A stretch of DNA of 64,000 nucleotides, taken from Gimesia fumaroli. GTDB lineage: Bacteria > Planctomycetota > Planctomycetia > Planctomycetales > Planctomycetaceae. Both the position numbers and the translations under genes were made by a program. The stretch covers positions 4,129,164 to 4,193,163 of the forward strand of contig NZ_CP037452.1 in assembly GCF_007754425.1 (NCBI RefSeq), read 5' to 3'. Of the stretch, positions 38,037-47,450 are shown piece by piece (the first letter of the stretch is position 1; every line of letters begins with the position of its first letter). Under the pieces are notes generated by a model. The model worked only from the letters and a program-made list of their open reading frames with translations, made no database searches and was not told the origin of the DNA.

Positions 38037-41000
38037 TTAACGGGCTGCACTCATCTTCCCGGCTTTATATACAAGAATTAGAAGACCAAGCACTAAAATA
38101 ACTCCAATACCGATCAGCATGTTTCTTGAGACCGACCAAGGTTTATTGGAATTAACATTTGCGACTTCTGGATCGGGAGACGGAATAATTGGATCGTTCA
38201 GTTTCAATTCTGCCAGAGTCAAGAACCCATCATGATTCAAATCGAGCCATTCAAACTGAGTTTGGAGAGTTTGCGATGGTTTATCGGTGGGCACATCACT
38301 AAATTCTGATATTGCAAGTTTTCCATCGCCATTAATGTCTCTTGTCGGTAACACGATATCGCTTGTCGGCTTAGCGTCTGGAGTTGCCTTGAATTCATTG
38401 AGACTCAGTGTGCCATCTTCATCCGAGTCAAAGCGTTTAAAAATTTCTCCCAAATATTTTTGAGGGCCTGCTCCCGTTCGATAAGCAATAAATTCTTTGA
38501 GATCTACTTGTTTATCCTGGTTTTGGTCGCGACTTGAAAAAAGGATCTCAGCATTTGGATTTGCCATTGGGCAAGCTTTAAATTCATCGAACGACAAATA
38601 ATCGTCGGAATTTCGATTGAAGTGCGCAAAAATGATTTTAGCAGCAGCTTCCGATTTTGGAGAGTAATGCCTTCCAAGATATTCGGAAAAGCTTAATTGA
38701 GAATCATTATCTTTGTCTTTATTTTTAAAGATCGAGATGGCACTGGGAGGTACAGGACGATCTTCTGGACGAATCCAGGCTGCTGGTGTACCTCCTGTAA
38801 ACGTAACCGCGACATTACGAGGACGTTGTTTTGGATTTTTCATTCGTGTACCAGGATCACTCGTTTTGTACTCTTCCCAATTGACAAAACCATCACGATT
38901 CCGATCCAGGGTTTGGAACCTCTTTTGATTGGTTAATGCATAAGTTCCTGGAGAACCATTCTTTTTCTTTTCATCAGGATACATCTCTACAAAAGTAAGA
39001 AGCTGATCCTGATTTTTGTCATAGTATGCAAATATCGCTGGAGTTGGAAACGATGTGTTATTGAGTCGATAAGGAAATTCATCCCAACTTAATTCTCCAT
39101 TTTTATCACGATCATATATTGTAAAGTGCTCTTCTGCGAGAAGTTTGGCACCTCCTTGCAACATGCCTGCAAATTCTCCTAATTCCACTTTTCCATCATT
39201 GTTATTATCTCTTACTCGTGAAATAGAAAGCCCAATGGGATTTGCATCGGGTGTTTTTCGAAATTCTGTATAACTGAGTTTTCCATCCTTATTATCATCA
39301 AAAGCTTCCAGCGTGCGCTGCCCTAATATCGGAAAAGTACGATAGTACCGAACGCTGAATTCTTCAGCGTTTAGAAAATGATCATGGTCTTTATCGCGCC
39401 ACCAGAAATCTTCCCAGGGGATATAAAGCGTACTGGGATGATATTTATATTCCTCAAAAGTCAGAGACTTATTTTTATCAAAATCGACTTGCTGAAATTG
39501 TTCTTTTACTTTTTCAAGAACCTTTTTGGGTTTATTTCTCAAATATTCATCTGCACTTAATTGCTGATCTTTATTACGGTCCATGGAGAAGAATGACCAT
39601 TCATGAAACATGATTTCCGGTATGGAATGTAAGATTTCTCCATCTGCAATGATCCAATTTGCCAGTGGTGTCTCTGATGAAAACTCTGTGACTGACAACT
39701 TGTTGTCGTGATTTAGATCTCGTTTAGCAAAAAGGTCATCTGCTGTTTTGAGCCAGTCTTCATATTCTGTTTTCGACCAGGGATCATTAGGCGTCTGACG
39801 GTCTCGAAATTCCTCTAAACTTAGCAACTGATCTCCATCAGTATCTAAACGGAGAAATGCCATCTCAGAATCATAAAGAATCGAGTATTTCGGAATCGTC
39901 GGATCAACAGGAACAGGAAACTCATCATGGCGAAGCCAGCCATCTTGATTGATATCAAATTTGGAAAAATAGAATTTAGCCAACTCAAGTCGTTTTCCTG
40001 ATTTATTACTTGTAAAATCAGATAGATTTAATTTGCGGTCTCCATTTTTATCTGGTATCCCCAAAAGACCAATGGGTTGTGCAACGGGAGTTTTTTTGAA
40101 TTCTTCCAAACTGAGCTGCCCATCTTGATTCTGGTCGAAGCGATCAAAAATAAAACCCATAAACATTAATTGCCGATATTTATGTTTTGAATTAAATTCA
40201 ACCAGTGATAATGAGCCATCGCCGTTGGTATCCAGATATTCCAGTTTTGAGAGGGCATCCGGCCGCCCAGCTGGAGTCAATTTGAATTCGACAGCAGTCA
40301 AATATTGGTCCTGATCTGTGTCAGCCTGTTTGAAATTCGTAGTTGCTCCTTCGATTTCCCGATCCCGTTTTCCAGATAAAAATTCATCAGCAGAGAGTTT
40401 TTTATCTCCATTCGTATCTTTTTCATTAAAAACAGTAATAGAATCCCGTTCTAAACCAGCCCCCTGATTCTTAAATTCATCCTGATTCAGATAGTCATCA
40501 TTATTGGCGTCATAATAATGAAATGTGCGTTTCAGAGCAGCCGCATAAGCAGTGGGTTTCTGTGCTTGAAACTCAGACAGACTCAGTTTTGAATTTTGAT
40601 CTCTGTCATACAGAGCAAACAATTTGTTTCCATCAGGATAGAAATAACTCAAGCTCGAAAACTCTGTTTGCGAAAGTGCCTGATTTTTATTTTCATCATG
40701 TAACTGGAATTCGTATTCCAGATCTTTGGGATCAAGTCCGGAAAGAACTAATGCAAGCTCAGAAATCTCCAAACGTTGATCCTGATCGACATCAACGCGC
40801 GAAAAGAGTAATTCCCAAGATGGGGTAAATTCATCTAAACTGAGTTGCTGATCTTTATTAGAATCTAGGCGATCAAACGTTTGATCGGCATATTTGACAA
40901 ACGCTTTTTTCCGATTAATGGCCCAAGCTTGTTTCTGTTGACCTTTTGTCAATTGTCGTTTCTTAAACTCATTCCGATCGACCAAACCATTCTTATCAAT

Positions 41001-43106
41001 GTCCAGTTTTTTGAATACAACTTGATAGTCCTCTCTGAATAAAAGCCCCGTACCATTAAATAAATCCGTAATAATGGGAAATTCGGAGCGTTGTAAGAAT
41101 TGATCTTGATTAGCATCGAATGCTGCAAAATATTTTTTAATCTTATCCGCATTGTCTCCAGTGCGAGTCCCCAGACAATCTTTCAGACTGATCTGGTCAT
41201 CACCATCATAATCTCTGATACCTAATAACAGATCCCTGAATCGTAGAAGGTGGGCGGGCGTTTGTTCCCACTCCGAATAAGAAAGAAAAGAGTCTTTATT
41301 TGAATCAAATCTGGTATGTATGTGACGCATCAAAGCGGCCAGGCGAAAATATTCTCCCCGCAAGGCTTCTTCTTTTGTTAACTTACCATCCCGATTCAGG
41401 TCTTTCCATTCAAAGCGAAGTTTGCTGGATGGCCCTCCCAAGGGAGTATATTTGAACTCGCCAATTTCAATTAATTGATTCTGATTCGTATCGTACAGTT
41501 CAAACATGGACTCATACAAATCAGAATTCGGATAGGCCTTTGTAGCGACCCACTCCTTAAAAGAAAGATTCCCATTCTTATCTAAATCATAATATTCTAA
41601 CTTTGAAAACACATCGGGCCGTCCAATCGGACTTAACTTGAATTCCGCAGGAGTCAATAATTCGTCTTTATCTTCATCAGCAATCGAAAATGTTTTGAGA
41701 GCCCAATCGACTTCCCGCTTTGATTTAATTCTCAGAATAAACTCTTTTTGAGTCAGTTTTCCATTTTGATCGATATCCTTCTGCTTAAACAACGTAATGG
41801 AATCCAATTCAACGCCTGTACCACGATCACGATATTCAAGCAGACTGAGTTCATCATCGTTATCAGCATCGTAACGATGAAAGTTCCATTTTAAATCAGC
41901 CGACGCGGAAGCAGGCTTTTGTCTTAAAAACTCAGAAAGAGAAAGACTTTTACTACTGTCAATATCAAGAAATCCAAAGAAAATGTCGTCACTGGGATAA
42001 AATAACGGTGTGACTTTGAATTCATCGAGGGAAATAGACCGATCGTGATCTTGATCATAGAGATCAAAATCATACTTTACTTTCTGATGTGAGATTTTTT
42101 TTGAAACCCAGACTCGATACTCATCTAGATTGAGACCATTGCTTTGATCTTGATCGAGTCTCGTAAAAAATAAATCGACAGGAGGACGGAACTCATCCAG
42201 ACTCAGTTGATGATTCTGGTCTTGGTCAAATCGATCGAATATTTTTTCTACATTCGTTTGAAACTGATGATAACGGGCGCGCGTATACTCATTTTTCTTC
42301 ACATATTCAGGAAATTCATATTTCTTGAATTCCTTCTGATCAAGGACATTATTCGCATCAGTATCAAGTCGCTTAAAGATAACGCGATAGTCCCCCCCCC
42401 AAAGCGTTGTCGAACCATCAAACAAATTCGTCTTTACGGGAAATTCATCACGACTGAGAAACTGGTCCTGATTAAGATCGAATTTCTTGATGTGCTCAGC
42501 CAACTCTTTCATATATTTCTGGTTTGCGTTTTCCAGAACATCTTGATAACTGACGCGATCATCTCCGTCTAAATCATTGGTCTTCAATAACTGACTTCCA
42601 AGTTCTCGATTGCAATCAGGCGATTGTTCCCATTCTTTGAAGGAAAGCATCTCATCTTGATTTGAATCGTATCGTTTCAAAACGTGTTTCGCTAACGCAG
42701 CGCGACGACCAGATTCTCCGCGGAGTATTTCACTCAACACGAGCTTCTGGTCACGATTTTGATCTTTCCATTCAAAACGAAGTCGTCTGCCGGGATGAGC
42801 AAGAGGAGCATACTTAAATTCATTTCGGGAAAGATACTTGTCATTGTTTGAATCATGCTGATTAAATTGCCCACTTCGTCGCAGATTTTCATTTTGGTCA
42901 GAATTTCCCTGATATTCTTTAAGAGATATTCTGCCATCTTCATTTGTATCAACACTGAGGAACAGAGCTTCAGAAACTGGCTGTCCAGGTTTGAGTGCAA
43001 TGAGAGGAAACTCTACTTGCGCAGTGCTATGCCTAGAAAAACTTAAAATAATGCCCGTAACGACGACCAACCGAACAGTGAAACAAGGATATTGCTGTAA
43101 ATTCAT
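38037..43106 (-). CDS. Giant EF-hand repeat surface protein, about 48 calcium-loop units
   Basis: 1,689 residues. A signal peptide (1-30, cleavage after TAQ) and a C-terminal membrane helix (about 1663-1683) followed by a short basic tail place almost the whole chain outside the inner membrane. By eye I count about 48 loops of the form D-x-D/N-x-D/N-G/x...E-F/Y/W, for example VDTNEDGRISLKEY, LDTDGDQLLSLEEF and FDDNKDGKLSYTEF, spaced 20-45 residues apart. Loops 2-15 and 16-29 line up one to one: FKYAPLAHPGRRLRFEW versus FKYTPLGGPSSKLRFEW starts each block, and RPDVFSKLEY versus RPDALSKLEY ends it. Many loops lack the position-6 Gly or final Glu geometry, so not all will bind Ca2+. Upstream is a smaller paralogue. 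A calcium-stiffened surface rod is inferred. Confidence 0.88.
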   Translation of the reverse strand: MNLQQYPCFTVRLVVVTGIILSFSRHSTAQVEFPLIALKPGQPVSEALFLSVDTNEDGRISLKEYQGNSDQNENLRRSGQFNQHDSNNDKYLSRNEFKYAPLAHPGRRLRFEWKDQNRDQKLVLSEILRGESGRRAALAKHVLKRYDSNQDEMLSFKEWEQSPDCNRELGSQLLKTNDLDGDDRVSYQDVLENANQKYMKELAEHIKKFDLNQDQFLSRDEFPVKTNLFDGSTTLWGGDYRVIFKRLDTDANNVLDQKEFKKYEFPEYVKKNEYTRARYHQFQTNVEKIFDRFDQDQNHQLSLDEFRPPVDLFFTRLDQDQSNGLNLDEYRVWVSKKISHQKVKYDFDLYDQDHDRSISLDEFKVTPLFYPSDDIFFGFLDIDSSKSLSLSEFLRQKPASASADLKWNFHRYDADNDDELSLLEYRDRGTGVELDSITLFKQKDIDQNGKLTQKEFILRIKSKREVDWALKTFSIADEDKDELLTPAEFKLSPIGRPDVFSKLEYYDLDKNGNLSFKEWVATKAYPNSDLYESMFELYDTNQNQLIEIGEFKYTPLGGPSSKLRFEWKDLNRDGKLTKEEALRGEYFRLAALMRHIHTRFDSNKDSFLSYSEWEQTPAHLLRFRDLLLGIRDYDGDDQISLKDCLGTRTGDNADKIKKYFAAFDANQDQFLQRSEFPIITDLFNGTGLLFREDYQVVFKKLDIDKNGLVDRNEFKKRQLTKGQQKQAWAINRKKAFVKYADQTFDRLDSNKDQQLSLDEFTPSWELLFSRVDVDQDQRLEISELALVLSGLDPKDLEYEFQLHDENKNQALSQTEFSSLSYFYPDGNKLFALYDRDQNSKLSLSEFQAQKPTAYAAALKRTFHYYDANNDDYLNQDEFKNQGAGLERDSITVFNEKDTNGDKKLSADEFLSGKRDREIEGATTNFKQADTDQDQYLTAVEFKLTPAGRPDALSKLEYLDTNGDGSLSLVEFNSKHKYRQLMFMGFIFDRFDQNQDGQLSLEEFKKTPVAQPIGLLGIPDKNGDRKLNLSDFTSNKSGKRLELAKFYFSKFDINQDGWLRHDEFPVPVDPTIPKYSILYDSEMAFLRLDTDGDQLLSLEEFRDRQTPNDPWSKTEYEDWLKTADDLFAKRDLNHDNKLSVTEFSSETPLANWIIADGEILHSIPEIMFHEWSFFSMDRNKDQQLSADEYLRNKPKKVLEKVKEQFQQVDFDKNKSLTFEEYKYHPSTLYIPWEDFWWRDKDHDHFLNAEEFSVRYYRTFPILGQRTLEAFDDNKDGKLSYTEFRKTPDANPIGLSISRVRDNNNDGKVELGEFAGMLQGGAKLLAEEHFTIYDRDKNGELSWDEFPYRLNNTSFPTPAIFAYYDKNQDQLLTFVEMYPDEKKKNGSPGTYALTNQKRFQTLDRNRDGFVNWEEYKTSDPGTRMKNPKQRPRNVAVTFTGGTPAAWIRPEDRPVPPSAISIFKNKDKDNDSQLSFSEYLGRHYSPKSEAAAKIIFAHFNRNSDDYLSFDEFKACPMANPNAEILFSSRDQNQDKQVDLKEFIAYRTGAGPQKYLGEIFKRFDSDEDGTLSLNEFKATPDAKPTSDIVLPTRDINGDGKLAISEFSDVPTDKPSQTLQTQFEWLDLNHDGFLTLAELKLNDPIIPSPDPEVANVNSNKPWSVSRNMLIGIGVILVLGLLILVYKAGKMSAAR

Positions 43107-43326
43107 GTTCTAAATCCATGTACTATCAATGATTTCCGAAGTGAAGTTTTCCAAAGATCGAAATAAGCTGAGAAAGTCCCTTAGCAGATTTCGTATATCC
43201 CTGAGATAACCTGAATCTCAACCAGCGTTTTCTCTTCATAATTAACACTAGACCACGAAAACAATCTTCAAACACAAATTCAAATCGTTTTTCGTTAAGA
43301 TTAAATCAGGCCTTCGTTACTCCTGA

Positions 43327-44355
43327 TTAACTGTGAGCAACGAATGTTTTTGACTCTTTAGTAGAAGTTTTTGGCTGGCGTTTCCCCAACCAGAACACAA
43401 AGACGAGCACAAGCAATCCGTCAACAAGTAAAATACTTGCTGTTAACCACTCTTCCATTGACCAGGAGTTTGCCAGTTTGCGTCTACGTTTTAGTTCAAT
43501 GTCACGCGCCTGGTATTCTTCCCAATCTAAAAACTGATCATTGTTTGTATCAAATTGACGAAAACTTTTTGACATCCAGTTCGAAGCACGGGGAGGATAA
43601 AACAATGTTAGCTCACGCACATCGAGCATATTATTTTCATCCTGATCACGCCCCACGAAATGGGCCTGCAAGTCAGGCCGTGCATAAGGCGTCACACGAT
43701 ATTCTTTAAAAGTGAGCGTTCCATCACTGTTATAATCATGCAAAGCAAACAACGACTGCGCTCTCTGAATTTGTTCTTTCTTTTTGATTCCAGCTAGAAA
43801 CTCCTCCTCAGAAAGTGCCTCATCATCATTGAAATCCCGTTGAAAGAACAGATATTGCGGACTGAGTAACCGACCTGTCCCGCGATCAACATATTCCTCA
43901 AAGGTTAATGAGAGATCTTCATTCAGATCAGCGCGAAAGAACGCCATACGTCGCCATTTTAGCGCGTCAGGAGGAACCTTGAGCATAAACTCCTGTAGAC
44001 TCAGTTTCTGGTCCCGATTCCGATCACGCCGCTTGAATTCAAGTTTGTGATTTGGCTTATGATTCTTGGAAGGAACAAAACCACGCTTGCGAAATTCCTC
44101 AAAAGTAAGTCTGCGATCTTTGTCGAGATCCCATTTCGTAAATTCTTTGTCCTTGGCATCAGCAACTTTTCCGATACTGCCTGCCAGATACTCGGAAATG
44201 TCCATCAGGCCATCGTGATCTGTGTCCATTCTTTCAAAGACAAGCTCACGCTGCGTTTTCTTAGGCTGCTTTTCTTTTTTTGAAGGCGCTGCACCAACGC
44301 AAGGAATCGACGATACTAAGAAGAATATCAATGAAATAGAAACGCTTGATTTCAT
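43327..44355 (-). CDS. Small EF-hand membrane protein, paralogue of part of the giant protein
   Basis: 342 residues from ATG 44355, supported by GGAGG 8 bp upstream. A signal peptide (about 1-22) is followed by about nine EF-hand-like loops, e.g. MDTDHDGLMDISEY, WDLDKDRRLTFEEF, RDFNDDEALSEEEF, HDYNSDGTLTFKEY and FDTNNDQFLDWEEY. One C-terminal membrane helix (about 305-325) and a basic end follow. The stretch from DRGTGRLLSPQYLFFQRD to PYARPDLQAHFVGRD matches the order and spacing of the end of the repeated block in the giant protein (RGTGVELDSITLFKQKD to IGRPDVFSKLEYYD). The giant gene begins 220 bp downstream on the same strand, so this gene is its likely partner. Confidence 0.87.
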   Translation of the reverse strand: MKSSVSISLIFFLVSSIPCVGAAPSKKEKQPKKTQRELVFERMDTDHDGLMDISEYLAGSIGKVADAKDKEFTKWDLDKDRRLTFEEFRKRGFVPSKNHKPNHKLEFKRRDRNRDQKLSLQEFMLKVPPDALKWRRMAFFRADLNEDLSLTFEEYVDRGTGRLLSPQYLFFQRDFNDDEALSEEEFLAGIKKKEQIQRAQSLFALHDYNSDGTLTFKEYRVTPYARPDLQAHFVGRDQDENNMLDVRELTLFYPPRASNWMSKSFRQFDTNNDQFLDWEEYQARDIELKRRRKLANSWSMEEWLTASILLVDGLLVLVFVFWLGKRQPKTSTKESKTFVAHS

Positions 44356-44423
44356 CTTTTTTCCTCCGGTTAATCTCTGCACACCTTAATTGTTCGATAC
44401 CCCAAACGATTGAAATACGTTGT

Positions 44424-45398
44424 TTATTGAGTAAAGCCAGAGGGGCCATCGCCGGCAATACTGCCAAGATATCTTAGGATTGTCTGGTTAATGGAATTGC
44501 TAATGAAATGAACGGACCCATCAGCCAGCGCAACGAAGGCACCACCAACGTGCTCGCTCCCCATATCTTCAAAGTGAGCCCCATTCGGTCCATCACATTC
44601 GGTCCCGTTACTGCAGCTGGAAAACATGACAGAAACAGCGCCTACCGCCCAACCATCGCGGCTCGTTGTATTGTCCGTTCCCTCATTCAGACGCTGTAGC
44701 TCTCCCAACATAAATGTATTGCTGGTTCCATCGGTAATATGAGCCATCCGAGTATTTGAGTTGACCTGAAAGATGCCTTTACATGGTCCGGCCGGACGGT
44801 TGCCATCAGGAACAATCCAGCTCTCATGAGCGCCACAGTCATGCCAGCCGTTGCATCCGCCAACACAGCCACCGTAGTCATTGCCGCCGGCACTCCAGTT
44901 TTGAAACATGATGGCGGTATCCGAACTCCTGATTCCGTTCCGTCGGGAAGGACAATAGAAAATCGGAATATTACGTTCCGCCACAGCGACATTATCAGAG
45001 ACGCTCTTCGTAAAATTCCACTGATTGTAGCGATTGGCCTGATCTATATACGGCAGGATATGCAGCATCCAACTGGTTCCCTGCTTGCCTGCGCCTCCGG
45101 ATGCTTCTGACCAGACATCAATGGCACCAAAACCGATCCCCGATGCGCAAATCACAACATGATTTGCAGGGTCAATGGCGACCCCACCAGGCGGAAAGAC
45201 CTGATGTGAGTCATGATAGTTGTGTAACGCTAATGCCAGCTGCTTGAGATGATTACGGCACTGAGTTTTACGAGCCGCCTCACGAGCCTGCTGCACAGCC
45301 GGCAGTATCAGAGCGACTAAAATCGCAATGATACTAATCACGACCAATAGCTCTATTAGCGTAAAACCACTACGGCGATTTTTATTATGCTGGATCAT
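44424..45398 (-). CDS. DUF1559 family pilin-like secreted protein
   Basis: 324 residues from ATG 45398 (TTG 45401 adds one codon). The N-terminus is a class III/type II pseudopilin signal, RRSGFTLIELLVVISIIAIL, with Glu at +5, cleaved by a prepilin peptidase before Phe. The DUF1559 body begins NHLKQLALALHNYHDSHQVFPPGG and ends with the family's terminal motif VALADGSVHFISNSIN. Planctomycete genomes carry many such proteins; a role in pseudopilus or surface structures is assumed but not proven. It lies upstream of the EF-hand genes on the same strand. Confidence 0.92.
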   Translation of the reverse strand: MIQHNKNRRSGFTLIELLVVISIIAILVALILPAVQQAREAARKTQCRNHLKQLALALHNYHDSHQVFPPGGVAIDPANHVVICASGIGFGAIDVWSEASGGAGKQGTSWMLHILPYIDQANRYNQWNFTKSVSDNVAVAERNIPIFYCPSRRNGIRSSDTAIMFQNWSAGGNDYGGCVGGCNGWHDCGAHESWIVPDGNRPAGPCKGIFQVNSNTRMAHITDGTSNTFMLGELQRLNEGTDNTTSRDGWAVGAVSVMFSSCSNGTECDGPNGAHFEDMGSEHVGGAFVALADGSVHFISNSINQTILRYLGSIAGDGPSGFTQ

Positions 45399-46096
45399 CA
45401 AAGAAACAAATCTTTCACAAAAGGATTCTTATTCTTTGCACCAGTGCCTGTGCATTGTAACACACTCTACATATAGCCTGCTGTATAGTAATCCCCTTTG
45501 TATACAAATGCACGAACAAAATAACAGTTTGGACCAATTTTCTCCAGAAAGCAGTCTATTCCTTCATCAATTGATTTCCTGTCAGGTCCCCTATCATTTT
45601 TTTCTTTATTTAATGAAGAACGAGAGCCCTTATCTGAACAATTCATTCTCAGTGAGACCAGGGACGGTCCACACGCTACACCACTGCGAAGAACTTGCCA
45701 GAGATCTTTCTTCCACCTGATTCCCCTGTCAACCCAGGCCTGTCTCGCTTCCGTGTTTTTGAAGGGAAGTGAGCTGAAAAAGAAAAATAATCCATGATTA
45801 CTGTCTTTCTACCGTAGATTCTAACAAAGATCCCAGACTACATTAGACGAATCTTCCGACATGATTCCTGTTGTCGAAGCGGGTTCTGGCAAAGCCGTGG
45901 AATAGACAAATCCATTCATTTTATTCCCACAAAGATTTCCGTAAAGACGCTGAATAATTTGATTCAGCACAACGATGGTAATATCATCAATACTCAGCTG
46001 TGATATGTGAAAGTCCTTTGTTGACTAGCAGATGGCGAATCGTCACAGATCTCAAAAAAAGATCTTCATTCAATAAACGACCCTTCTGGAATTAAA
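45399..46096. other. Intergenic region between divergent DUF1559 genes
   Basis: 698 bp with no gene I can support. An open + strand frame ending at 45720 could encode about 70 residues from ATG 45508, but it has no ribosome site or recognisable motif. The far end (46000-46096) should contain the promoter of the zinc-ribbon gene. AGATC and GATCT near 46050 form a short inverted repeat with an A-rich loop, of doubtful meaning. Confidence 0.4.
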
Positions 46097-47095
46097 ATGA
46101 CCATCAGCTTCCAATGCAAAAAGTGTGGTAAGAGCTACAAAGTCAGCGATGAGAAAGCCGGCAAGAAATTCAAGTGCCGTCAGTGTACCGCACCCGTTCG
46201 TATCCCTGAAGCTGATGTGGACGACTTCTCTGACAACTGGGAAGAGGAAGAAGCCGAATATGCCCCGGCTCCGCGACGTCGCCCTCGAAGTGCTTCAAAG
46301 AAAAGTAAGCCGAAACAAAATCATAAGAAAAAGTCGAGTGCTGGTTCAAACCAGAACCTCCTGATCATCGGCGGAATCATAGTATTACTGGCACTTGGTG
46401 GAGGCGGGTATTTCTTTTTCGCCGGAAGACCAGGAAGAAATCTCGTCAAATCAATTACTGATAAAGCGGACGATATCATTAACTCTGAAGGTGGCTCCGG
46501 ATCTCAGAAAGTCAAGGTTTCTGAACTTGACAACATGAAGAAAATCGGCCGCGCCTTTCATGACTATCATGATTCCTTCACGCGTTTCCCTCCTGCGGAT
46601 GCTCATCTCGTCGATGGGAAACCCCTCTTGAGTTGGCGTGTCCACCTGCTTCCCTTTCTTGGCCAGGCAGAACTTTATAAACAATTCAATTTGCAGGCCC
46701 CCTGGGACAGTCCACAGAATAGCGCTCTTCTGGAAAAAATGCCTGATGTATTTCAATGCACGGGAGTCAACCAGCCTGGCTACACATCGATCATGACCTT
46801 TTCAGGTGAAGGGACCCCCTTCTCAGGTGGACGCGGTGTACGCTTACGAGATATTCGTGATGGCTCTTCAAATACTATTCTCTGCGTGATAGCAGGTCCA
46901 GATAAAGCAGTTCCCTGGACCCAACCAGTTGATCTGCCGTTTAATTCTGGCAACCCGTCCAGTGTTTTGGGACAGTCTCCCAATGGCTCATTTTTATCTG
47001 TTGCAGCAGATGGCTCAATTCGCAAGATCACGTCGGATCTCCCTGCGCAAACACTACGAAACCTGATCCAGCATCAAGACGGAAATCCGCTGTAA
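46097..47095 (+). CDS. Zinc-ribbon, membrane helix and DUF1559 fusion protein
   Basis: 332 residues in three parts. Residues 1-40 form a zinc ribbon of the MJ0042 type: FQCKKCGKSYKVSDEKAGKK then KCRQC. A basic Lys/Arg-rich linker (about 55-90) leads to one membrane helix (about 91-109, LLIIGGIIVLLALGGGGYFF). Outside is a short DUF1559 domain with IGRAFHDYHDSFTRFPPAD, LLSWRVHLLPFLGQAELYKQF and the closing SVAADGSIRKIT. Unlike the neighbouring DUF1559 gene it has no prepilin signal, so the same domain is displayed by a different anchor with a cytoplasmic metal-binding head. Confidence 0.88.
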   Translation: MTISFQCKKCGKSYKVSDEKAGKKFKCRQCTAPVRIPEADVDDFSDNWEEEEAEYAPAPRRRPRSASKKSKPKQNHKKKSSAGSNQNLLIIGGIIVLLALGGGGYFFFAGRPGRNLVKSITDKADDIINSEGGSGSQKVKVSELDNMKKIGRAFHDYHDSFTRFPPADAHLVDGKPLLSWRVHLLPFLGQAELYKQFNLQAPWDSPQNSALLEKMPDVFQCTGVNQPGYTSIMTFSGEGTPFSGGRGVRLRDIRDGSSNTILCVIAGPDKAVPWTQPVDLPFNSGNPSSVLGQSPNGSFLSVAADGSIRKITSDLPAQTLRNLIQHQDGNPL

Positions 47096-47450
47096 CGTCT
47101 TTAGTTTAAGTATCTATCGACTGATTCATCGACTGAATTCCTACACGTTCTCTAGCTCTCACTCACCCAATAGCGCATCAATATTTGGCTTAATTCAAGA
47201 TCGGCATCCCCTTTCATACCCTTTTGTTAGGAATGTGCAATTCTGTGAATACATAAACAATTATGAACTTTTTTGCTGGATTGAGCTGAAGTCCATTGGT
47301 ACCGTTGTATATATTTATAATTATTCCGTATATGCCGAATATCCTAAAAGGCCTGTATCACCCCCAAGCCAAGCAACCCGCTCACTTTAACAACGATCTA
47401 CCATCTTTAGTTTTCTAAAGTTTTAGATACATCAGAAAGAATCTGCCCTC
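47096..47450. other. Leader of the giant Calx-beta gene
   Basis: 355 bp upstream region, AT-rich near 47230-47350. CTTTAG (47405-47410) and CTAAAG (47415-47420) make a 6-bp hairpin about 30 bp before ATG 47451, possibly affecting translation. No clear promoter elements were recognised. Confidence 0.4.

Noticed and set aside
45328-45720. Open + strand frame of up to 130 codons (about 70 from ATG 45508) between the DUF1559 genes
   Set aside because: Its start overlaps the opposite-strand DUF1559 gene, it has no ribosome site and no motif I recognise; composition resembles non-coding sequence.
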